In this document: piece after piece, positions 54,153 through 64,000 of the stretch
How positions within the stretch are numbered: the first letter of the stretch is position 1
Layout of the letters: each line of letters starts with the position of its first letter
Assembly: GCF_027924905.1 (NCBI RefSeq)
Contig: NZ_AP027055.1
Coordinates: forward strand, 62,001-126,000
Length of the DNA: 64,000 nucleotides
DNA from: Limnohabitans sp. INBF002
GTDB lineage: Bacteria > Pseudomonadota > Gammaproteobacteria > Burkholderiales > Burkholderiaceae_C
Reading direction: 5' to 3'
Translations under genes and position numbers: made by a program
Notes under the pieces: generated by a model
Told to the model about the DNA's origin: nothing
Databases searched by the model: none
What the model saw: the letters and a program-made list of their open reading frames with translations, nothing else

Positions 54153-54625
54153 GGGTTGGCCTCGTGAATGTCTAGGTCGCGGTTGTTCATGGCTTGCACC
54201 AAGCCGTGCCAACTGCGAGCAGCCAATGACACCAGCAGCAACACAAAAGGTAAAAACACCCATTCAAATGACAGGCCCAGCACGGCGGTTTTCTCGCGGG
54301 CCATGAAGTGCACGTAGCTCCAGCTTGCAGGAATGGCAGCGATGGCCAAGCCGCCGATAAGTGTGTGCCCCACCAGGCGCATGAGGCGACGGGTCGTGGG
54401 GCTGACGCTGTTCCATACCAAGTCAAACATCACGTGTTCTTTTTCTGGCACCACAAACGCGCAAGCCCACAGAATGACCCACAGATACAGGATGACCGCC
54501 AATTCATCGCTCCACGGCAGCGGCTGGTTAAAACCAAACCGTGCCGTGATCTGAACCAAAAAAGTAAGGAACAAGGCGAGAAAGAGCAAGCCCCCAATCG
54601 CGTTCGCGATTTTGCGCAAAAACAT
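54149..54625 (-). CDS. TRAP transporter small membrane subunit (DctQ), second system
   Basis: A 158-residue four-helix protein with RFGFNQPLPWSDELAVILYLWVILWACAFVV (adjoining blocks) and VPEKEHVMFDLVWNSV, the DctQ pattern. It lies 2 bp after the binding-protein gene. Confidence 0.89.
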   Translation of the reverse strand: MFLRKIANAIGGLLFLALFLTFLVQITARFGFNQPLPWSDELAVILYLWVILWACAFVVPEKEHVMFDLVWNSVSPTTRRLMRLVGHTLIGGLAIAAIPASWSYVHFMAREKTAVLGLSFEWVFLPFVLLLVSLAARSWHGLVQAMNNRDLDIHEANP

Positions 54626-54627
54626 GC

Positions 54628-55638
54628 TTATTTGGTCGCGTTGATGCGTTCAATCAGGCCTTTGGGCCAGTTCTGCGCCATCTCAGATTTGTCATAGGCC
54701 GCCTGCACAGCTTTGCGGAAAGCTTCTTCGTTGGGCTTGTTGACTTTCAAACCTTGCTTTTTGAAGAAGTCCAAGATTTGTGCTTCTTCTTTGATGCGGT
54801 TCTCGTTGTTGAACTTGGCAGCCGCTTGTGCAGCGGCTTTGAGGGTCTTTTGTTCAGCCGCAGAAAGGCTGTTCCAAGTCTTGTTGGACACCGCGATGAA
54901 CAAGCTGTCAACCAAGTGGTTGGTCAACACAATTTGCTGCGTCACTTCGTAAAACTTGGCCGCACGCACGGTGGGCAGCGGGTTGTCTTGGCCGTCGATG
55001 GTGCCGGTTTTCAGGCCCATGTACACCTCGCCAAAGGCGAGTGGCGTGGCCGTAGCGCCCAAAGAGTCGCCCAAGAACAACCATTCTTTAGAGCCTGGCA
55101 TGCGCAGTTTCACGCCCTTCAGGTCGGCGGGTGTGCTGACCTTGCGTGTGTCGCGCAGGTTGAGTTGGCGTGTGCCCAAGTAAGCGGTGGCGAGCAGCGT
55201 GACATCCATTTTTTCAGAAGCCATTTTGAACAGCTCGTCGCCAATGGGCCCGTTGAACACTTTTTGCTGGTGCTTGGGATCGCGGATGACATAGCCTGCG
55301 GTGAAGATCGAAAACTCAGGTACCAGCTTGGCAATGTCAAACGCCGAGATAGACGCCAACTCCAAATTGCCACGTGCCATGGCAGCGGGCTCTGTGCCTT
55401 GTTTGAACAAAGAACCGTTCAAGTTGATTTGCACGTCATAGGCGTTGGGTGCCGACTTGTTCAGCGACTCTTTGAACACATCCCACATCTTCCCGTGCCA
55501 ATCGTCAGGCACTGCGGGGCTAGAGATGCGCAGCAGTGTTTTGTTTTGCGCAAATGCCGTGGGCGCTGTCAGGGCCATCAGCGTTGAGGCTGCGGCCAAG
55601 CCCAACACAGTGCGGCGAAGCAAGGTGGATGCGTTCAT
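54628..55638 (-). CDS. TRAP transporter substrate-binding protein (DctP), second system
   Basis: A 336-residue periplasmic protein with a signal peptide (about 1-30, ending AFA) and mature start QNKTLLRISSPAVPDDWHGKMWDVF. The Arg-containing segment DLKGVKLRMPGSKEW near residue 170 suggests a carboxylate ligand. It heads the operon DctP-DctQ-DctM-YitT. It lies directly upstream of gatB on the same strand with 27 bp between them, so a separate promoter is not obvious. Confidence 0.9.
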   Translation of the reverse strand: MNASTLLRRTVLGLAAASTLMALTAPTAFAQNKTLLRISSPAVPDDWHGKMWDVFKESLNKSAPNAYDVQINLNGSLFKQGTEPAAMARGNLELASISAFDIAKLVPEFSIFTAGYVIRDPKHQQKVFNGPIGDELFKMASEKMDVTLLATAYLGTRQLNLRDTRKVSTPADLKGVKLRMPGSKEWLFLGDSLGATATPLAFGEVYMGLKTGTIDGQDNPLPTVRAAKFYEVTQQIVLTNHLVDSLFIAVSNKTWNSLSAAEQKTLKAAAQAAAKFNNENRIKEEAQILDFFKKQGLKVNKPNEEAFRKAVQAAYDKSEMAQNWPKGLIERINATK

Positions 55639-55665
55639 GTGTGTCTCCTAGATTGCGGCTATTTT

Positions 55666-57138
55666 TTAGCTCAGTTTTTTCATCAACAGTTCATTGACTT
55701 GCGCGGGGTTGGCCTTGCCTTTGCTGGCTTTCATGATCGGGCCCACCAAACCGTTCAAGGCTTTGGCGTTGCCGGCTTTGAACTCTTCCACGTTCTTGGG
55801 ATTGGCGGCCAGCACGTCATCGATGATTTTTTCCAGCTCGCCGGTGTCGTTCATCTGCTTGAGGCCTTTGGCTTCGATGATGGCGTCGACATCGCCCTCG
55901 CTACCGGAGGGGCCTTCTTTATTCCACAGGCCTTCAAACACCTGACGCGCCGCGTTGTTGCTGATGGTGTTGTCGGTGATGCGGCTGATCAACGCGCCCA
56001 GTTGTGCAGCGCTCACAGGCGCTTGCTCGATGCCCATCTCGCTCGCATTCAAGCGGCGTGACACTTCACCCATGATCCAGTTGCTGGCCAGCTTGGCTTG
56101 GCCGCACGCTTTGGCGGTGGCTTCAAAGTAAGCCGCTGTGGCCTTGCTTTGTGTGAGTTGTGTCGCGTCGTATTCGGGCAGTGCGTAGTCGCGCACAAAG
56201 CGCTCGGCCATGACGCGAGGCAGCTCGGCCATTTCGCTTTTCACGCGCTCCACCCAATCGCGACCAATCACCAACGGTGGCAGGTCTGGGTCGGGGAAAT
56301 AGCGGTAGTCGGCGGCATCTTCTTTGGTGCGCATGGCGCGGGTTTCGCCCGTGTCGGGGTCGAACAGCACGGTGGCTTGTTCGATGGCGTGGCCGTCTTC
56401 GATTTGGTCAATTTGCCAGCGTACTTCGTAGTCGATGGCTTGCTGCATGAACTTGAAGCTGTTCAGGTTCTTGATCTCGCGGCGTGTGCCCAAGGGCGCG
56501 CCGGGTTTGCGCACCGACACGTTGGCGTCGCAACGGAACGAGCCCTCTTGCATGTTGCCGTCGCAAATACCAATCCACGTCACGATTTTGTGCAGCTCTT
56601 TGGCATAGGCCACGGCTTCTTCGCTGCTGCGCATGTCGGGTTGCGTGACGATTTCTAGCAGCGGTGTGCCAGCGCGGTTCAAGTCGATGCCTGACTGACC
56701 AATGAAGTCTTCGTGCAGTGATTTGCCTGCGTCTTCTTCGAGGTGGGCACGTTCCAAGCGCACGGTTTTGTGCACGGTCTCTTTGCCAACTTCCAAGAAG
56801 AACGACACCTCACCACCTTGCACCACCGGAATTTCAAATTGGCTGATTTGGTAGCCCTTGGGCAGGTCGGGGTAGAAGTAATTTTTGCGCGCAAAGATGC
56901 TGCGCTCGGCAATGTGTGCGTTGACGCCCAAGCCGAACTCAATCGCGCGTTCGACAGCGCCGATGTTCATCACGGGCAAGGTGCCGGGCAGGGCCATGTC
57001 CACCGCGCAAGCTTGCGTGTTGGGCTCAGCGCCAAACGCCACTGAGGCGCGGCTGAAAATTTTGCTCTTCGTGGAGAGCTGGGCGTGTGTTTCAAAGCCG
57101 ATGACGACTTCGTAGCCTTGAACTAATTTGGCGGTCAT
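55666..57138 (-). CDS. gatB: Asp/Glu-tRNA amidotransferase subunit B
   Basis: A 490-residue subunit of GatCAB, which converts misacylated Asp-tRNAAsn/Glu-tRNAGln. N-terminal block [25 protein letters not shown] and zinc/kinase region [13 protein letters not shown] and [17 protein letters not shown] are intact; the YqeY-like tail ends [20 protein letters not shown] 57138 chosen ([14 protein letters not shown]). Confidence 0.96.
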   Translation of the reverse strand: MTAKLVQGYEVVIGFETHAQLSTKSKIFSRASVAFGAEPNTQACAVDMALPGTLPVMNIGAVERAIEFGLGVNAHIAERSIFARKNYFYPDLPKGYQISQFEIPVVQGGEVSFFLEVGKETVHKTVRLERAHLEEDAGKSLHEDFIGQSGIDLNRAGTPLLEIVTQPDMRSSEEAVAYAKELHKIVTWIGICDGNMQEGSFRCDANVSVRKPGAPLGTRREIKNLNSFKFMQQAIDYEVRWQIDQIEDGHAIEQATVLFDPDTGETRAMRTKEDAADYRYFPDPDLPPLVIGRDWVERVKSEMAELPRVMAERFVRDYALPEYDATQLTQSKATAAYFEATAKACGQAKLASNWIMGEVSRRLNASEMGIEQAPVSAAQLGALISRITDNTISNNAARQVFEGLWNKEGPSGSEGDVDAIIEAKGLKQMNDTGELEKIIDDVLAANPKNVEEFKAGNAKALNGLVGPIMKASKGKANPAQVNELLMKKLS

Positions 57139-57176
57139 ATCTGGGCTCCTGCCGGGCCACCCCAAGGGAGGCCAGC

Positions 57177-57222
57177 GCCCCCGCGGGGGGCAGTGATTAC
57201 ACGAAGTGAAGAACGTGGGGGC
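57177..57222. repeat. GC-rich hairpin/repeat between gatA and gatB
   Basis: GCCCCC (57177-57182) can pair with GGGGGC at 57186-57191 or with the copy at 57217-57222, leaving a short loop or a 34-nt loop. Such GGGGGC-rich intergenic elements are frequent in Comamonadaceae. The start codons of gatB and stop of gatA flank this 85-bp spacer. Confidence 0.5.
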
Positions 57223-57223
57223 A

Positions 57224-58702
57224 TCATTTCACGCCCTCCGGCTTGGCGTTATGGAAATCGGTGTTCAGTTGGTACTGGTGCGCCACGTTGAGCAAACGCG
57301 CTTCTTGCAAGTAGTTGCCAATCAGTTGCATACCCACTGGCATTTGGTCAGCGCCAAAGCCCACGGGCACGCTCATGCCGGGCAAGCCAGCGAGGGAGGC
57401 GGGCAGGGTGAAGATGTCGGCCAAGTAGTCAGCCAATGGGTCGCTGGCGTTGTTGCCCAGCTTCCACGCGACGGTGGGGGCGACGGGGCCAGCAATCACG
57501 TCACACTCGGCGAAGGCGCGCTGGAAGTCGTCCGCAATCATGCGGCGAATTTTTTGGGCTTGCAGGTAGTACGCGTCGTAGTAGCCGTGGCTCAGCACAT
57601 ACGCGCCGGTCATGATGCGGCGTTTGACCTCTTCGCCAAAGCCTTCGGCGCGGGTTTTTTTGTACATGCTCACGAGGTCGGTGTAGTCCTTGGCACGGTG
57701 GCCAAACTTCACGCCATCAAAGCGGCTCAGGTTCGAGCTGGCTTCGGCGGGCGCGATGATGTAGTACACCGGAATGGCCAACTCGGTGCGAGGCAGCGTG
57801 ATGGGCACGAGTTTGGCGCCTTGGGCTTCCAGGGTTTTCAGCGCGGCGTCAATTGCGGTGCGCACGTCAGCGGCGAGGCCGTCGCCAAAAAACTCTTTGG
57901 GAATACCGATGCGCAGGCCAGCCAAGCTGTCGCCCAACTTGGCAGAGAAGTTTTCAGCAGGCACATCGAGCGAAGTGGAGTCGCGGTCGAGGTCAGGCCC
58001 GCACATGGCGCTGAGCAACAGTGCGCAGTCTTCGGCGCTGCGGGCCATGGGGCCGGCTTGGTCAAGGCTGGAGGCGTAGGCAATCATGCCGTAGCGGCTG
58101 GCGCGGCCATAGGTGGGCTTGATGCCGGTGATGCCGCAAAAACTGGCGGGTTGGCGAATCGAACCGCCGGTGTCGGTGCCGGTCGCAGCAGGCGCCAAAC
58201 GCGCCGCCACAGCGGCAGCACTGCCGCCCGATGAACCACCGGGAATGCGCGAGGTGTCCCACGGGTTGGTGACCGCGCCGTAGGCTGAGTTTTCGTTGGC
58301 AGAGCCCATGGCGAACTCGTCGCAATTGACCTTGCCCAAAGTGACCATGCCTGCGCCGCCCAATTCGGAGGCGCCGAGTTTTTGCACCACGGTGGCGTCA
58401 AAGGGCGAGCGGTAGCCGCTCAAAATTTTGGAGCCCGCAGTGGTGGCGAAATCGCGGGTGACGAACACGTCTTTGTGGGCAATTGGCACGCCTTCCAGCG
58501 GGCCTGCTGTGCCCGCGGCGATGCGGGCATCGCTGGCTTGGGCTTGAGCCAGCGTAACTTTGCTGTCGATGTCCAAAAACGTGTTGTGTGGGTTGCCGCC
58601 AGCGCGGGCCAAAAAGGCCGTGGCCACTTCGACCGCGCTGGCTTGTTTGGTTTGGAGGGCTTGGGCCAGTTGGGCCACGCCCATGTCATGCAAATTTGTC
58701 AT
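57224..58702 (-). CDS. gatA: Asp/Glu-tRNA amidotransferase subunit A
   Basis: A 492-residue amidase-signature enzyme that releases ammonia from glutamine. The Ser-cisSer-Lys triad is in VPIAHKDVF (Lys), [17 protein letters not shown] (cis-Ser) and [14 protein letters not shown] (nucleophile Ser). ATG 58702 follows an AGG-type site; an upstream start in frame overlaps gatC. Confidence 0.96.
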   Translation of the reverse strand: MTNLHDMGVAQLAQALQTKQASAVEVATAFLARAGGNPHNTFLDIDSKVTLAQAQASDARIAAGTAGPLEGVPIAHKDVFVTRDFATTAGSKILSGYRSPFDATVVQKLGASELGGAGMVTLGKVNCDEFAMGSANENSAYGAVTNPWDTSRIPGGSSGGSAAAVAARLAPAATGTDTGGSIRQPASFCGITGIKPTYGRASRYGMIAYASSLDQAGPMARSAEDCALLLSAMCGPDLDRDSTSLDVPAENFSAKLGDSLAGLRIGIPKEFFGDGLAADVRTAIDAALKTLEAQGAKLVPITLPRTELAIPVYYIIAPAEASSNLSRFDGVKFGHRAKDYTDLVSMYKKTRAEGFGEEVKRRIMTGAYVLSHGYYDAYYLQAQKIRRMIADDFQRAFAECDVIAGPVAPTVAWKLGNNASDPLADYLADIFTLPASLAGLPGMSVPVGFGADQMPVGMQLIGNYLQEARLLNVAHQYQLNTDFHNAKPEGVK

Positions 58703-58712
58703 TCGAAAGGCC

Positions 58713-60154
<1,442 letters not shown>

Positions 60155-60158
60155 TTAA

Positions 60159-61079
60159 GTGCCACTGGGCACCCTAGACAGCTCCCCTCCGGCCTTCTTC
60201 AAGCAAGGCCCGTCCGCCGTCTCCAAATTACTTTTCTTCAGCGCCTTGTCGGTGCTGTTGATGGTGGCCGACGCGCGGTTTGGGGTGACGCAGCCTTTGC
60301 GTGCCACCTTGTCTGTGGCGCTGTATCCGGTGCAGTGGCTGGCCATGCGCCCGCAGGCATTGGCTGAATACTCCACGGAATATTTTGAGGCGCGTGATGT
60401 GGCGCAAGCTTCCGAGCGCGAGGCACGCCAGCAGCTGCTGGTGCAAGCCCGTCGCTCAGGCCAAGTGGAGCAGCTGGCGCTGGAAAACACACAGCTGCGC
60501 GAGCTGTTGAGTTTGAGCAAGCGCTTGGAAACCAAAGGCCAAGCCGCCGAGGTTTTGTACGACGCTGCTGACCCCTATACCCGCAAACTCATCATCGACA
60601 AAGGCATGACCCATGGCATCAAGGCCAGCTCGCCTGTCATGGATGAGCATGGCATCTTGGGCCAAGTCACGCATGTGTTGCCGCTGGTCAGCGAAGTGAC
60701 CTTGGTCACCGATCGTGAACACTCCATTCCTGTGCTCAACACCCGCACGGGTGCGCGTGGTGTGGCCTATGGCGAATCGGGCGGCGCACCTCTGTTAGAG
60801 CTGCGTTTCATGGCGACCAACGCCGACATTGAGGTGGGCGATATGTTGTCGACCAGTGGTGTGGACGGCATTTACCCGCCTGGGGTCTTGGTTGGAAAAG
60901 TCACCAAAGTTGAGCGCCGTGCTGAAACTGCCTTTGCGCGCATCTTGTGCGAGCCCGTAGGCCGCGTGCAGGGCGCGCGCCATGTGATGGTGTTGGAGCC
61001 TCTGAGCGACCAATTGCCACCACGTCCACAAATTGAAAAGCAACTCCCGTTTGCTGCGCAAAAGGGAGGTCGCCGATGA
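60159..61079 (+). CDS. mreC: Rod-shape-determining protein MreC
   Basis: A 306-residue protein with one N-terminal helix (about 23-45), a coiled coil (about 75-120, REARQQLLVQARRSGQVEQL), then the beta-rich periplasmic domain with KGMTHGIKASSPVMDEHGILGQVTHV (adjoining blocks). It starts with GTG 5 bp after mreB; no ATG is near. Overlaps mreD by 4 bp. Confidence 0.94.
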   Translation: MPLGTLDSSPPAFFKQGPSAVSKLLFFSALSVLLMVADARFGVTQPLRATLSVALYPVQWLAMRPQALAEYSTEYFEARDVAQASEREARQQLLVQARRSGQVEQLALENTQLRELLSLSKRLETKGQAAEVLYDAADPYTRKLIIDKGMTHGIKASSPVMDEHGILGQVTHVLPLVSEVTLVTDREHSIPVLNTRTGARGVAYGESGGAPLLELRFMATNADIEVGDMLSTSGVDGIYPPGVLVGKVTKVERRAETAFARILCEPVGRVQGARHVMVLEPLSDQLPPRPQIEKQLPFAAQKGGRR

Positions 61080-61606
61080 TCATGCCTCGTGGCCAACAGC
61101 TGTTGCTGCCCGCCAACCCCATGTTCATTTTGTTCACGCTGTTGATGGCCTTGTTTGCCAACATGGTGGTGAACATCAGTCTCGTCGGCAACGCCGCGTG
61201 GATGCCTGATTTCTTGGCTTTGACTCTGGTGTTTTGGTGCGTCCATCAGCCTCGCCTAGTCGGCATTGGCGTGGCTTTCTTTTTTGGCGTGGCCACCGAT
61301 GTGCACCAATCAGCCTTGCTGGGTCAGCATGCCTTGACGTATACCGCGCTTGGATTCATGGCGATCTTGATGCACCGCCGTTTGTTGTGGTTCACGGTGC
61401 CTTCACAGGCCATGCAGGTGCTGCCGATGTTTGCGGTGGCGCATGCGTTGGAGTTGCTGGTGCGCATGATGTCGGGTGCGCTGTTTCCCGGTTGGCCTAT
61501 CTTTTTGGCGCCGCTGTTAGAGGCCGTGTTGTGGCCTGTGGTCAGCGTGTTTTTGTTGGCGCCGCAGCGTCGCGCACCCAATCCTGACGCGAACCGACCG
61601 CTATGA
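61076..61606 (+). CDS. mreD: Rod-shape-determining protein MreD
   Basis: A 176-residue integral membrane protein with five hydrophobic segments, including PDFLALTLVFWCVHQPRLVGIGVAFFFGVATDVHQSALLGQHAL (adjoining blocks), the MreD hallmark G-x-D region. Its stop overlaps the mrdA ATG by 4 bp. Confidence 0.93.
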   Translation: MIMPRGQQLLLPANPMFILFTLLMALFANMVVNISLVGNAAWMPDFLALTLVFWCVHQPRLVGIGVAFFFGVATDVHQSALLGQHALTYTALGFMAILMHRRLLWFTVPSQAMQVLPMFAVAHALELLVRMMSGALFPGWPIFLAPLLEAVLWPVVSVFLLAPQRRAPNPDANRPL

Positions 61607-63705
61607 GGGTGATTCGCGACATCGAGTCCGACCTGCGACGCTTCAGGTCGCGCATGGTGGTGGTGACGGGTGCGATTGTGGTGTTGTTTAGCCTGTTGTC
61701 GATTCGCCTGTTTTATTTGCAGGTGGTGCGCTACGACGAACTCAACGCACAAGCCGAAAACAACCGCACGGCCATCGTGCCCATCGTGCCCAACCGTGGC
61801 GTCATCATGGACCGCAACGGCATTGTGTTGGCCACCAACTACTCGGCCTACACCCTCGAAATTACCGCATCTAAAGTGGTCTTGCCGCTGGAAGAAGTGA
61901 TCGAGCAGCTCTCGGGCGTCATTGACATTCAGGCCCGCGACAAGCGTCGCTTTAAAAAGCAACTGGGCGAATCTAAGAGCTTTGAATCGGTGCCTATTCG
62001 CAACCGATTGAGCGACGAAGAAGTGGCTCGCTTTGCTGCGCAGCGCTATCGTTTTCCTGGCGTTGAAATTCGCGCGCGTTTGTTCCGCAACTACCCGTAC
62101 AACCAACTGGCCAGCCACGTGATTGGCTACATCGGTCGTATCAACCAAGCGGAAAAAGGCAAGATTGAAGAGTCGGATGATGCGGGCAATTACCGTGGCA
62201 CCGACTACATCGGCAAACTTGGTGTCGAGCAAAGCTACGAAACACAGTTGCACGGCACCACGGGCGTGCAAGAGATGGAAACCTCGGCAGGCGGACGCGC
62301 CGTGCGCCGCCTCAACAGCAGCCAAGCGATTCCCGGCAACAGCGTGGTGTTGTCCATCGACATCAAGTTGCAAAAGCTGGTCGAAGACCTCTACGGCAAA
62401 CGCCGTGGCGCCTTGGTGGCCCTTGACCCCAAGACCGGCGAAGTGCTGGCGTTTGTGAGCAAGCCCACCTTCGATCCCAACTTGTTTGTGGACGGCATTG
62501 ACTCTGAAAACTGGGCGGCGCTCAATGAGTCCATCGACAAGCCTTTGTTGAATCGCGCCTTGCGCGGCACCTACCCGCCCGGCTCGACCTACAAGCCCTT
62601 CATGGCTTTGGCCGCGTTGCAAACCGGCAAGCGTGCGGAGAAGACACTGATCTCCGACCCCGGCTACTTCATGTTTGGTAACCACCGCTTCCGTGACGAC
62701 AAAGAGGGTGGCCATGGTGCGGTGGACATGTACAAGTCCATCGTCGAGTCGTGCGACACCTACTACTACACACTGGCGCGTGACATGGGCGTGGACTTGA
62801 TGCACGACCAAATGAAACCCTTGGGTTTTGGCCAAATCACAGGCATCGACATTTTGGGTGAGTCGCGCGGCGTGCTGCCATCTACCGAGTGGAAACGCAA
62901 CACCTACAAGAAGCCAGAGCAGCAACGTTGGTATTCAGGCGAAACCATTTCGCTGGGCATTGGTCAGGGTTACAACAACTTCACCATGCTGCAAATCGCG
63001 CACGCGATGGGCACCGTGGCCAACAACGGTTTGAAGATGAAGCCGCATTTGGTGCGCGAAGTGGTGGACGTTGAAACCAAGGCGTCGACCCTTGTGGCCA
63101 AGGAGCCCATCGGGCAACTGCCGTTGTCGCCAGAGAATTTAGAGGTCATCAAAAAAGGCATGATCGGTGTGAACGTCGAGGGCACGTCTGCCACCAGCTT
63201 CATTGGTGCGCAGTATGTGAGCGCCGGCAAAACGGGCACGGCGCAGGTGTTCACGGTCAAACAAAACGAAAAGTACAACGCAGCGGCCATTGATGAACGC
63301 ATGCGCGACCATGCGTTGTTCGTGGCGTTTGCGCCAGCAGACGACCCCAAAGTGGCCTTGGCCATGGTGGTAGAAAACGCTGGCTTTGGCGCTCAAAACG
63401 CAGCGCCGATTGCACGTCGCGTGTTTGATTTCGTCATCACGGGGCAGTACCCCTCACAAGAAGACATTGAAGCGGTGCAAAGAGGTCAGGCGACACGGCC
63501 AATTGGCAAACCCCGCCCAGTGGCCAGCGTACCTTGGCCGCCCAAGGCGGCTGAGTTGGCAGTGGAAGAGCCTGTCGTGGCTGCTTCTGCGGCTGAGAAA
63601 GCAGCTGCAGCCGCAGCAAAAGCCGCCTCGGCTGCTGCCAAATCTGCTTCCGCTGCTGCTGCGTCTGCGGCGGCGCAAAAGCCAGCTACCACCAGCCCAC
63701 GCTGA
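61603..63705 (+). CDS. mrdA: Penicillin-binding protein 2 (transpeptidase)
   Basis: A 700-residue class B PBP of the elongasome. One N-terminal helix (about 22-42), dimerisation domain, then transpeptidase with S328-TYK (nucleophile serine and general-base lysine), SCD motif near residue 384, and K543-TG in SAGKTGTAQV. The last 50 residues form an unusual low-complexity tail of Ala, Ser and Lys (AAEKAAAAAAKAAS...) after a VPWPPK linker, which would be periplasmic and may contact the wall. Confidence 0.97.
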   Translation: MRVIRDIESDLRRFRSRMVVVTGAIVVLFSLLSIRLFYLQVVRYDELNAQAENNRTAIVPIVPNRGVIMDRNGIVLATNYSAYTLEITASKVVLPLEEVIEQLSGVIDIQARDKRRFKKQLGESKSFESVPIRNRLSDEEVARFAAQRYRFPGVEIRARLFRNYPYNQLASHVIGYIGRINQAEKGKIEESDDAGNYRGTDYIGKLGVEQSYETQLHGTTGVQEMETSAGGRAVRRLNSSQAIPGNSVVLSIDIKLQKLVEDLYGKRRGALVALDPKTGEVLAFVSKPTFDPNLFVDGIDSENWAALNESIDKPLLNRALRGTYPPGSTYKPFMALAALQTGKRAEKTLISDPGYFMFGNHRFRDDKEGGHGAVDMYKSIVESCDTYYYTLARDMGVDLMHDQMKPLGFGQITGIDILGESRGVLPSTEWKRNTYKKPEQQRWYSGETISLGIGQGYNNFTMLQIAHAMGTVANNGLKMKPHLVREVVDVETKASTLVAKEPIGQLPLSPENLEVIKKGMIGVNVEGTSATSFIGAQYVSAGKTGTAQVFTVKQNEKYNAAAIDERMRDHALFVAFAPADDPKVALAMVVENAGFGAQNAAPIARRVFDFVITGQYPSQEDIEAVQRGQATRPIGKPRPVASVPWPPKAAELAVEEPVVAASAAEKAAAAAAKAASAAAKSASAAAASAAAQKPATTSPR

Positions 63706-63730
63706 CCGGCCTCAAAGGCGCTGTTGGGCC

Positions 63731-64000
63731 TTAGCGCAAAAACGCGTCGTAGCTGGTTTTGCAAATCAGCGCGCTCACCACCACGATGAACATGCCACGC
63801 ACAAAACCTGCGCCGTGCTGCAACGCCATGCGCGTACCCAGCAAGCTACCCGCCACATTGGCCATGGCCATCGGCAGGGCCAAATGCCACCACACGTGGC
63901 CTTTCATTGTGAACAAGATCAAGGCGGCGATGTTGCTGGAAAGGTTCAACAGCTTGGCCGCCACCGACGCATTGAGAAAGTCATAGCCCAACCAACGCAC
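63731..64000 (-). CDS. TSUP-family permease, C-terminal part (cut by window edge)
   Basis: The last 89 residues of a TauE/SafE (TSUP) family transporter; the gene begins beyond the right edge. Visible are FTMKGHVWWHLALPMAMANVAGSLLGTRMALQHGAGFVRGMFIVVVSALICKT (adjoining blocks), the typical final helices with the G-x-x-x-G block. Substrate unknown. It converges on mrdA with a 25-bp gap. Confidence 0.85.
   Translation of the reverse strand: MRWLGYDFLNASVAAKLLNLSSNIAALILFTMKGHVWWHLALPMAMANVAGSLLGTRMALQHGAGFVRGMFIVVVSALICKTSYDAFLR

Noticed and set aside
57206..58234. Open frame of 342 codons on the plus strand
   Set aside because: Antisense shadow of gatA; no domain and no ribosome site.
61324..62925. 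Long open frame (533 codons) on the minus strand
   Set aside because: Antisense to mreD and mrdA; His/Val-rich composition typical of the complement of a GC-rich gene, no recognisable domain.

Overview
The window looks like a chromosomal segment of a betaproteobacterium of the order Burkholderiales, most likely family Comamonadaceae (Limnohabitans/Rhodoferax-like). This rests on gene content (gatCAB next to mreBCD-mrdA, a urtABCDE/urease locus, the xthA/pyrE pair, an SHP/diheme cytochrome module) and on moderately high GC by eye; no rRNA or tRNA gene was seen. About 69 protein genes fill nearly all of the 64 kb. The genus is inference.

Layout. 36-5247: lysophospholipid transporter, alanine racemase, an HpaI-type aldolase with a CHMI-type tautomerase, and radA. 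5252-10398: a DUF5666 lipoprotein diverges from a c-type/b-type cytochrome module (SHP, diheme cytochrome c, cytochrome b) that runs into a QseBC-like two-component system; the shared 131-bp spacer has four regularly spaced TTAAG half-sites. 10432-16013: a small membrane protein, ilvE, a zinc-ribbon protein, waaF and two more glycosyltransferases, and a nitronate monooxygenase. 16079-19436: AmpG-like permease and a CpxRA/RstAB-like two-component system. 19473-23349: M48 protease, small beta-barrel protein, orphan membrane histidine kinase, metallo-beta-lactamase-fold hydrolase. 23367-26970: an internally deleted HPP-CBS gene beside an AT-rich islet (HTH protein, MASE1-like membrane protein, GT-C-type membrane protein). 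27058-28786: panD and a flavoprotein.

28837-40290 is a nitrogen-scavenging locus: ureD, the urea ABC transporter urtABCDE (minus strand) and, divergent from urtA, ureA-(small membrane gene)-ureBCEFG. The 306-bp urtA/ureA spacer carries sigma-54-type -24/-12 elements facing both ways and repeated TGCACCAA half-sites resembling NtrC sites, so uptake and hydrolysis are probably induced together under nitrogen limitation.

40348-50727 is an accessory catabolic island: a full-length transketolase and SDR dehydrogenase (minus), two LysR regulators, then a two-subunit transketolase, a TRAP transporter and a threonate-dehydrogenase-like enzyme (plus). Both transketolases depart from the canonical active site, and no sugar kinase or isomerase is present. 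I regard this as the best candidate for an undescribed pathway; its substrate cannot be read from the sequence.

50734-64000: xthA and pyrE (start codons only 11 bp apart), a YitT-like protein coupled to a second TRAP transporter, gatCAB, the cell-shape operon mreBCD-mrdA, and the C-terminal end of a TSUP permease cut by the right edge. Bases 1-35 hold nothing recognisable.
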